The notes under the pieces were generated by a model. That model made no database searches, was not told where the DNA came from, and saw only the letters and a list, made by a program, of their open reading frames with translations. From contig NZ_JAKTNQ010000006.1 in assembly GCF_022760835.1 (NCBI RefSeq), forward strand, positions 21,819-85,818: DNA of 64,000 nt, given 5' to 3'. The translations under genes were made by a program, and so were the position numbers. Every line of letters begins with the position of its first letter. The stretch's first letter is position 1. The DNA is from Thermus altitudinis. GTDB lineage: Bacteria; Deinococcota; Deinococci; Deinococcales; Thermaceae. Shown here piece by piece: positions 58,977-64,000 of this stretch.

Positions 58977-60058
58977 GCCTCCTCCACCTGGAAGACCCGC
59001 TCCCCTTGGGCCAGGTAGCGGATGCCCCGGGCCTTGGCGTAGGCCACCGGGTCTTCCCCATGGAAAAGCTCCACCCGTTTTTCCTTTGCCTGGAGGCGGA
59101 GGGCCTTAAGGTCCAGGGCCAAGACCTCGGGCGATTCCTCCGCCTGGGGGGGCCTCAAGGCCTCCAAGGCCCGCTCTACCCCTATGGCGAAGCCCGCCGC
59201 CACCGGGAGGAGGGCCCCGTCGTACCGGCCGCCTCCCAGAAGGGGTAGGCCGAAACCTGGGGTGTAGGCCCGGAAGAAGATCCCCGAGTAGTACTCGTAG
59301 CGCCGGGCCATGCCCAGGTCCAGGAGCACGGGCCTTTCCAAAAGCTCCAGGGTCCTTTCCAGATCCTCCAGGGCCTTCCTGGCCCGCTCGGGGAGGGGCA
59401 GGCGCTTGGCCTCGGAGAGCACCTCCACCTCCCCGTAGAGGTCGGGGAGGGCCAGGAGGGTACGCCTGGCCTCGGGGGATACGGGGTGGCGGGAGAGGAG
59501 CTCGGTGAGCTCGGGGAGGTTCTTGCGGTGAATGGCCTTTTGCGCCTCCTTCCGGGCCTCTTCCGGTAGGCCCGAGGCCTTAAGCACCTCCCCCACCAGG
59601 CTGGGAAGGCCCACCTCCACCTCCCCTTCCAGGCCCAGGGCCTCGAGGGCGGCGAAGGCTAAGGAGAGGATCTCCGCATCCGCCAAGGGCCCCGTGGCCC
59701 CGATGAGTTCGAGCCCCACCTGGGTGTACTCCCGGTAGCGGCCCAGCTCCGCATCCCCTTCCCTAAGCCAGAGGGGCCCCGCGTACTGGAAGCGGGTTAC
59801 CCCTTCCCCCAGGTGGGGCCTTAAGAGCTTGGCCAAGAGGGTGGTGAACTCGCTCCTTAGGGCCAGAACCTCCCCCGTTTTGTCCACCAGCTTGAAGGCC
59901 CGTTCCGCCAGGGGATGGGTGGGGTCGTAGACCTCCAGGGCCGGAAGCTCCACGGGCTCATACCCGTGGCGGAGGAACAGATCCCGGAGCCGGGCCATGA
60001 GCTCGGCCTTGAGCCGGGCCTCCGGGGGGAGGAGGAAGCGGGTACCTTCGGGAATCAT
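58973..60058 (-). CDS. hisZ: HisZ, regulatory subunit of ATP phosphoribosyltransferase
   Basis: 361 residues, HisRS-like but without the tRNA anticodon domain or the full histidyl motifs; adjacent short hisG identifies it. Y-D-P-T-H-P-L-A near residue 44 and L-R-S-E-F-T near 67 are class II synthetase-like segments. ATGA overlap with the cyclophilin gene. Confidence 0.9.
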   Translation of the reverse strand: MIPEGTRFLLPPEARLKAELMARLRDLFLRHGYEPVELPALEVYDPTHPLAERAFKLVDKTGEVLALRSEFTTLLAKLLRPHLGEGVTRFQYAGPLWLREGDAELGRYREYTQVGLELIGATGPLADAEILSLAFAALEALGLEGEVEVGLPSLVGEVLKASGLPEEARKEAQKAIHRKNLPELTELLSRHPVSPEARRTLLALPDLYGEVEVLSEAKRLPLPERARKALEDLERTLELLERPVLLDLGMARRYEYYSGIFFRAYTPGFGLPLLGGGRYDGALLPVAAGFAIGVERALEALRPPQAEESPEVLALDLKALRLQAKEKRVELFHGEDPVAYAKARGIRYLAQGERVFQVEEA

Positions 60059-60657
60059 TCCTTGACCAGGATCTCCACGCTGAGGATCTTGTCCCGCTCC
60101 CTCCGGGCCCCGGGGCCCTCCGTGGGGGCCAGGCGCCTTACCACCTCTATCCCCTCCACCACCTGGGCGAAGAGGGTGTACTGCCCGGTGAGGTGGGGGG
60201 TGGGGGCCAGGGTGATGAAGAACTGGCTGCCGTTGGAGTTGGGGTCCTGGGTGCGGGCCATGCCCACCATGCCTTCCCGGTCAAAGGCCAGACCCGGGGC
60301 GATCTCCAGGCCAAAGCTGTACCCGGGCCCACCCCGGCCCGTGCCCGTGGGGTCCCCGGTCTGGGCCACGAAGCCGGGGATGACCCGGTGCCACTCCACC
60401 CCCTCAAAGTAGCGGTGGAGGGCCAGGAAGACGAAGGAGTTCACCGTGTTGGGGGCCTCTTTTTCCAGGAGGTCCAGGAGGATGTCCCCCTGGGTGGTCT
60501 TGATGCGGGCGTAGTAGTCTTTTCCGGGCTGCAAAACGGCTTCTGGAGCCTTAAAGGAGCGCACCGGTGTTTCCGAAAGGTAGGGCAGCGGCTTCATGCT
60601 TTCCCCTTTGCAGGCGCTCAAGAGGAGAAGGAAGAGGAAAAGGGCGCGCACACCCAT
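60055..60657 (-). CDS. Cyclophilin-type peptidyl-prolyl isomerase, lipoprotein
   Basis: 200 residues. Lipobox L-S-A-C (C16) after a short hydrophobic stretch, so outer- or inner-membrane anchored outside the cytoplasm. Cyclophilin signatures F-H-R-V-I-P-type ([14 protein letters not shown]) and [10 protein letters not shown]. Catalyses proline isomerisation in exported proteins. Confidence 0.9.
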   Translation of the reverse strand: MGVRALFLFLLLLSACKGESMKPLPYLSETPVRSFKAPEAVLQPGKDYYARIKTTQGDILLDLLEKEAPNTVNSFVFLALHRYFEGVEWHRVIPGFVAQTGDPTGTGRGGPGYSFGLEIAPGLAFDREGMVGMARTQDPNSNGSQFFITLAPTPHLTGQYTLFAQVVEGIEVVRRLAPTEGPGARRERDKILSVEILVKE

Positions 60658-60660
60658 AGC

Positions 60661-61206
60661 CTACACCCGGGGCAGGGTGATGCCCCTTTGGCCCTGGTAC
60701 TTGCCCTGGCGGTCCTTGTAGGTGGTCTCGGGCTTTGGGCCCTCCAGGAAAAGGATCTGGACAATGCCCTCGTTGGCGTAAACCTTGGCGGGCAGGGGGG
60801 TGGTGTTGGAGATCTCCAGGGTGACATGCCCTTCCCAGCCGGGTTCCAGGGGGGTCACGTTGGCCACGATGCCGCAGCGGGCGTAGGTGCTCTTACCCAG
60901 GGCGATGGCGATCACGTTTTCCGGCATGCGGATGTACTCCACGCTCCGGGTGAGGGCGAAGGAGTTGGGGGGGATGATGACCTCTTCCCCCTCATACTCC
61001 ACGAAGCTTTTGGGGTCAAAGCCCTTGGGGTCCACCACCGTGGAAAAGACGTTGGTGAAGATCTTCCATTCCGGGGCGGCGCGGAGGTCGTAACCGAAGC
61101 TGGAAAGCCCATAGCTGATAACTCCTTCCCGCACCAGCCTTTCCTCAAAGGGTTCGATCATGCCCCTTCTGGCCATCTCCCGGATCCACCAGTCCGGCTT
61201 AATCAT
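60661..61206 (-). CDS. dcd: dCTP deaminase
   Basis: 181 residues, trimeric dUTPase fold. [12 protein letters not shown] near residue 32, and G-K-S-T-Y-A-R-C-G near 104 with the catalytic Glu in T-L-E-I-S-N. Makes dUTP from dCTP for dTMP supply. TATAGT lies 7 nt before the ATG (leaderless). First gene of the dcd-cyclophilin-hisZ-hisG-trmH run. Confidence 0.92.
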   Translation of the reverse strand: MIKPDWWIREMARRGMIEPFEERLVREGVISYGLSSFGYDLRAAPEWKIFTNVFSTVVDPKGFDPKSFVEYEGEEVIIPPNSFALTRSVEYIRMPENVIAIALGKSTYARCGIVANVTPLEPGWEGHVTLEISNTTPLPAKVYANEGIVQILFLEGPKPETTYKDRQGKYQGQRGITLPRV

Positions 61207-61213
61207 GCCTTCA

Positions 61214-61230
61214 ACTATACCCGCTAGACT
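61214..61230. promoter_or_regulatory. Back-to-back -10 boxes of dcd and the dockerin lipoprotein gene
   Basis: Minus-strand TATAGT (61214-61219), plus-strand TAGACT (61225-61230); both 6-7 nt from their starts, which are 30 bp apart. Confidence 0.5.
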
Positions 61231-61236
61231 GGACCT

Positions 61237-62139
61237 ATGCGAAAGCTCTGGCCCCTCTTCCTCCTCCTGGCCGCCTGCGGCACCCAAGACCCCACGGGGG
61301 TGGGGATGGAACCTTTGCGCCTCACCAGCACCACCCTGCCCCCCGCCTACCTGGGGGAGGCCTACACCGCCACCTTCAGCGCCGAAGGGGGGGTGCGGCC
61401 CTACGCCTTTAGCCTCGAGGGCCAACTCCCCCTGGGCCTTACCTTCCAGGGGGGGCGGATCACGGGAACCCCCAAGGAGAAGGGCCAGTTTTCCCTTACC
61501 CTCACCGTGGAGGACGGGGCCAAGAATAGCCGGGTGCAGCGGCTTACCCTCACCGTCTCCGACCCGCCCCCGCCCCGGCTCACCCTGGTGGCCCCGCCCG
61601 CCCAGGTGGAGGGTCCCTTTGTGCTCCTGGGACGGGTAGAGGTGCGGGAGGCCCTGGGGTTCCAGCTGGAGCTGCCCTTGAGGGACCTGGTGCCGGACCT
61701 GGCCAGCTTGAAGACCTTAAGCCCTGTCCACCTGGTGGACTATGACCCGGCAACGGGGCTTTTGCGCCTGGATATGGCCTTTCTGAGGCCGGTGAAGGAC
61801 CAGGAGGTCTTCCGGCTCCTCCTCACCCCGCAAAAACCCCTTACCCCGAGGCTGGCCCCCCGGGTGGTCTTCTACGACAAGGAGGGGAAACCCCTGGGGG
61901 AGGCCTTGAAGCGGGGCAAGCCCTTTGCCGAACTCCTAGGGCTGGCCCAGAACTGGGGCAAGGAGGGGAAGGAGCTCAAAGGGGACCTGAACGGGGACGG
62001 GAAGGTGGAAGGCGCCGACCTCCAGGCCCTGGGCCAGGGCTACTTCCCCAAGGCCAGCGCCCCGGTGCCCCCTGGGGGCCCCCCTCCGGCCGGACAGGAA
62101 GAAAGCCCCCCTCCACCCCAGGAGCAAGGCTCCCCCTGA
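61237..62139 (+). CDS. Lipoprotein with Ig-like and dockerin-type EF-hand segments
   Basis: 300 residues. Signal with lipobox L-A-A-C (C14). Residues about 26-106 are an Ig-like putative domain (L-P-x-G-L-T-F and I-T-G-T-P, the He_PIG pattern). Residues about 110-210 are beta-rich, possibly cohesin-like. [13 protein letters not shown] at about residue 250 is a calcium-binding dockerin repeat, present once. The tail is Pro/Gly-rich. Role unknown; a surface-attached calcium-stabilised protein is likely. Confidence 0.75.
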   Translation: MRKLWPLFLLLAACGTQDPTGVGMEPLRLTSTTLPPAYLGEAYTATFSAEGGVRPYAFSLEGQLPLGLTFQGGRITGTPKEKGQFSLTLTVEDGAKNSRVQRLTLTVSDPPPPRLTLVAPPAQVEGPFVLLGRVEVREALGFQLELPLRDLVPDLASLKTLSPVHLVDYDPATGLLRLDMAFLRPVKDQEVFRLLLTPQKPLTPRLAPRVVFYDKEGKPLGEALKRGKPFAELLGLAQNWGKEGKELKGDLNGDGKVEGADLQALGQGYFPKASAPVPPGGPPPAGQEESPPPPQEQGSP

Positions 62140-62189
62140 GACCGTGGGGGCGTGCACGGGGGGTTTTGGCCAGGCAAGGCGGGGTGGTC

Positions 62190-62669
62190 TCACAGGGCCT
62201 TGCGGATGGCCTCGGCATCCTCCCGGCGAAAGCCGTAGAGGGTGACCTCGAGGGTATCCGGAGCCTTCTTGATCTCCTCCAGCATCACCCGGGCTACGCT
62301 TTCCACGGGAAGCCCCCCCACCCCGGTGCCCAAAAGGGGGAAGGCCACGGTCCTTAGCCCCAGCTCCACCGCCTTTTCCAGGGCGCTACGGGTGGCCTGG
62401 CGCACGGTTTCCAAGCTGGCGGGCTCGTCGCCCAAGACGGCGGCATGGATCACGTAGCGCACCCCCAGGTTCCCCGCCCCCGTGACCGCCGCTTCCCCCA
62501 CCCGGATCTTCCCGATCCGGTCGCACTCCTCCTGGATGGAGGGGCCCCCTTTCCTTAGGATGGCCCCCGCCACCCCAGCGCCCAGCTTCAAGTGGTTGTT
62601 GGCGGCGTTGACGAGGGCATCCCCCCGGAACTCGGTGATGTCCCCTTCTTGGACGCGGATGCGGGCCAT
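62190..62669 (-). CDS. Macro-domain (ADP-ribose-binding) protein
   Basis: 159 residues. [15 protein letters not shown] near residue 10, G-A-G-V-A-G-A-I near 31 and L-L-G-T-G-V-G-G near 116. Binds or hydrolyses ADP-ribose derivatives, e.g. O-acetyl-ADP-ribose. Divergent from the SDR gene by 28 bp. Confidence 0.9.
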   Translation of the reverse strand: MARIRVQEGDITEFRGDALVNAANNHLKLGAGVAGAILRKGGPSIQEECDRIGKIRVGEAAVTGAGNLGVRYVIHAAVLGDEPASLETVRQATRSALEKAVELGLRTVAFPLLGTGVGGLPVESVARVMLEEIKKAPDTLEVTLYGFRREDAEAIRKAL

Positions 62670-62684
62670 GTCCCCATTTTCCCG

Positions 62685-62690
62685 TACAAT
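62685..62690 (+). promoter_or_regulatory. -10 box of the SDR-like gene (leaderless)
   Basis: TACAAT, 7 nt, ATG. Opposing -10 GAAAAT (62676-62681, minus) is weaker, for the macro-domain gene. Confidence 0.5.
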
Positions 62691-62697
62691 GGGCCTG

Positions 62698-63405
62698 ATG
62701 TCACGGGATATCTTGGGCCTCGAGGGGCGGATCGTCATGGTCACGGGAGCCGGCAGGGGCTTCGGCCGGGCCATTGCCCACGGCTACGGGCGCAATGGGG
62801 CCACGGTTATCGCCGTGGACCCCGACGTGGAGATGGCCACCGGCGTGGCCTCGGAGGTGGAGGCCCTGGGGGCCACGGCCATCCCCATTCGGGGCGATAT
62901 GAGCGTGGTGTTGGACGTGACCAGCACCTTTGAAAAGGTGGAGGAACTCTTTGGCCTACTGGATGGCATCGTCCACGTGACCACCGCCGAGAGCAAGACC
63001 CCCTTCGTGGAGCTTCTGGAGGGGGAGTGGTACGACCTCATGAGCCAGGATGTGAAGTCCAGCCTGTACGTGCTCCAGCAGGGTTTGCGCCACCTGGCCG
63101 GGGGTGGGTTTGTCACCCTGGTGCTACCGCCAGCGGTGCGCATCGAGCCCCATACCCTTTCCGTGCGCCGGGCGGTGGAAGGGCTCATCGAGGGAGTTAC
63201 CCGGACCTTCCCCGGGGTGCGGGTCAACGGGGTGGTGCCCTCCCGGGACCCGGTTTCCGAGGTGTATGACCAGGCCCTGGTCCGGGCGGCCTTGGGCCTG
63301 GGGTCCATGGTCTCTGAGGGAATCCGGGGGGTGGTGCTGGAGGTGGAGCTTCCCGAGCCTCCCCCATCCCCCGAGATCTACGAGCTTCTTAGGGAAGTGC
63401 CATGA
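62698..63405 (+). CDS. SDR-superfamily protein lacking catalytic residues
   Basis: 235 residues, Rossmann fold. The cofactor loop [10 protein letters not shown] is intact (residues 16-25), but N-N-A-G is replaced by H-V-T-T-A and the Tyr/Lys pair by Thr153/Arg157 with Pro in place of Ser. It may bind NAD(P) without being an oxidoreductase. ATGA overlap with nrdR suggests coupled expression. Confidence 0.72.
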   Translation: MSRDILGLEGRIVMVTGAGRGFGRAIAHGYGRNGATVIAVDPDVEMATGVASEVEALGATAIPIRGDMSVVLDVTSTFEKVEELFGLLDGIVHVTTAESKTPFVELLEGEWYDLMSQDVKSSLYVLQQGLRHLAGGGFVTLVLPPAVRIEPHTLSVRRAVEGLIEGVTRTFPGVRVNGVVPSRDPVSEVYDQALVRAALGLGSMVSEGIRGVVLEVELPEPPPSPEIYELLREVP

Positions 63406-63863
63406 AGTGCCCTTACTGCGGCCATCCCGATACCCGCGTGGTGGACTCCCGCCCTTCCGACGAGGGGGCAGCCATCCGCCGCCGGCGGGAATGCCCGGCC
63501 TGCGGCCGCCGTTTCACCACCTACGAGCGCACCCAGCTGGAGCCCCTGATGGTCATCAAGCGGGATGGGCGCAAGGAGCCTTTTAACCCGGATAAGCTCC
63601 TGAGGGGGCTCCTCCTGGCCTGCGAAAAGCGCCCCGTGGATCCGGAGGCCCTCCGCCGCTTTGCCTATACCTTTGAGGACCAGGTGGCCGGGCCGGAGGT
63701 GTCCTCCGAGGAGATCGGCCTCAAGGCCATGGCCTTTCTGCGCGACCTGGACCATGTAGCCTACATCCGCTTCGCCTCCGTGTACCGGGAGTTTGACTCG
63801 GTGGAGCGCTTCATCGAGGAGATCCGCCGCCTGGGGGGTGTTGACAAGAAGGAGGGGGCTTGA
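63402..63863 (+). CDS. nrdR: Transcriptional repressor NrdR
   Basis: 153 residues. N-terminal zinc ribbon C-P-Y-C and C-P-A-C-G-R-R-F-T-T-Y-E-R, then an ATP-cone from about residue 46 (V-I-K-R-D-G-R-K-E-P-F). Represses ribonucleotide reductase genes in response to ATP/dATP. The 16S rRNA promoter -35 begins inside its last codons. Confidence 0.95.
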   Translation: MKCPYCGHPDTRVVDSRPSDEGAAIRRRRECPACGRRFTTYERTQLEPLMVIKRDGRKEPFNPDKLLRGLLLACEKRPVDPEALRRFAYTFEDQVAGPEVSSEEIGLKAMAFLRDLDHVAYIRFASVYREFDSVERFIEEIRRLGGVDKKEGA

Positions 63864-63869
63864 TAGCAT
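63841..63869 (+). promoter_or_regulatory. 16S rRNA (rrs) promoter
   Basis: Consensus TTGACA, 17 bp, TAGCAT, the best -35/-10 pair in the window. The -35 is inside nrdR and the -10 follows its TGA. It gives a leader of about 90 nt. Confidence 0.85.
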
Positions 63870-63874
63870 AGCTT

Positions 63875-63900
63875 TTGCTGCGCGGGCGAAAGCCCAAGCA
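63875..63900 (+). promoter_or_regulatory. boxB-like hairpin in the rrs leader
   Basis: TGCT ... GGGC-GAAA-GCCC ... AGCA: a short stem with a GAAA tetraloop soon after the start of transcription, typical position of antitermination elements. A boxA was not clear. Confidence 0.4.
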
Positions 63901-63945
63901 GGGGGATCTTGAAAAGGGGAGAGCAGAGGCCAACACCAAGCCAAT

Positions 63946-63963
63946 AACGCCTTTAGGCGTTTT

Positions 63964-63966
<3 letters not shown>
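63946..63966 (+). terminator. Terminator-like hairpin immediately before 16S rRNA
   Basis: AACGCC-TTTA-GGCGTT followed by a T run that runs into the first bases of 16S rRNA. By form an intrinsic terminator, yet it lies between the rrs promoter and the gene. Confidence 0.65.

Positions 63967-64000
<34 letters not shown>

Noticed and set aside
60193..61227. Antisense open frame of 344 codons opposite the cyclophilin and dcd genes
   Set aside because: Covers two well-supported genes and their promoter; no recognisable protein.

Overview
The window is bacterial chromosome from a member of the genus Thermus. GC content is very high, codons end overwhelmingly in G or C, many proteins look nearly residue-for-residue like Thermus thermophilus families (Nqo complex I subunits, LysN, Mn-catalase), and the 16S rRNA 5' end at the right edge reads as Thermus-type. 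It differs from T. thermophilus at many residues, so another Thermus species is likely. I see no prophage, insertion sequence or CRISPR array; this is core chromosome with housekeeping operons.

Layout. 1-6.1 kb: a branched-chain amino acid ABC transporter operon (livG end, livH, livM, livK, livF) with an acyl-CoA synthetase inserted. 6.2-9.5 kb: an RluD-type pseudouridine synthase converging on lysN, and dgt. 9.5-14.6 kb (minus strand): yceD-rpmF-fabH-fabD-fabG-acpP-fabF, the fatty acid synthesis cluster without plsX. 14.7 kb: arginase. 16.1-30.4 kb (minus): the full 14-gene complex I operon nuoA-N (nqo order 7,6,5,4,2,1,3,8-14), tightly overlapped. 30.6-32.8 kb (minus): a DdrA/Rad52-like protein, a metallophosphoesterase and ksgA. 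33.3 kb: tRNA-Ala(CGC). 33.4-36.7 kb (minus): a ComB-like protein, a WecG/TagA-type glycosyltransferase and a secreted TPR protein. 36.7-39.9 kb: thiL, hisC, hisB, hisH. 39.9-43.8 kb (minus): a PfkB kinase, a PaaK-like ligase, purK and purE. 43.9-45.1 kb: an SbtA bicarbonate transporter with its SbtB PII-like partner. 45.2-46.5 kb (minus): a manganese riboswitch, a TerC-family exporter and a DedA protein. 46.6-50.8 kb: a SufT-like protein, RDD protein, sppA, an RlmI-type methyltransferase and citrate synthase. 50.9-54.7 kb: an E1-like TtuC/MoeB, a hexapeptide acyltransferase, era and dprA. 54.7-56.7 kb: Mn-catalase divergent from an OxyR-type regulator. 56.7-61.2 kb: ilvE, then (minus) dcd, a cyclophilin lipoprotein, hisZ, hisG, trmH. 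61.2-64 kb: a dockerin-bearing lipoprotein, a macro-domain protein, an atypical SDR, nrdR and the 16S rRNA promoter and 5' end.

Cross-cutting signals. Many first genes of transcription units have a TAnnnT -10 box ending 6-7 nt before the start codon and no Shine-Dalgarno, the signature of leaderless mRNAs. Four divergent gene pairs are separated by only about 27-33 bp that hold both -10 boxes. A 43-bp hairpin repeat occurs four times at three loci, always in the same orientation relative to the gene it follows. Manganese/peroxide handling appears twice (riboswitch-terC-dedA and oxyR-Mn-catalase), and a bicarbonate uptake pair sits divergently next to the bicarbonate-using purEK genes.
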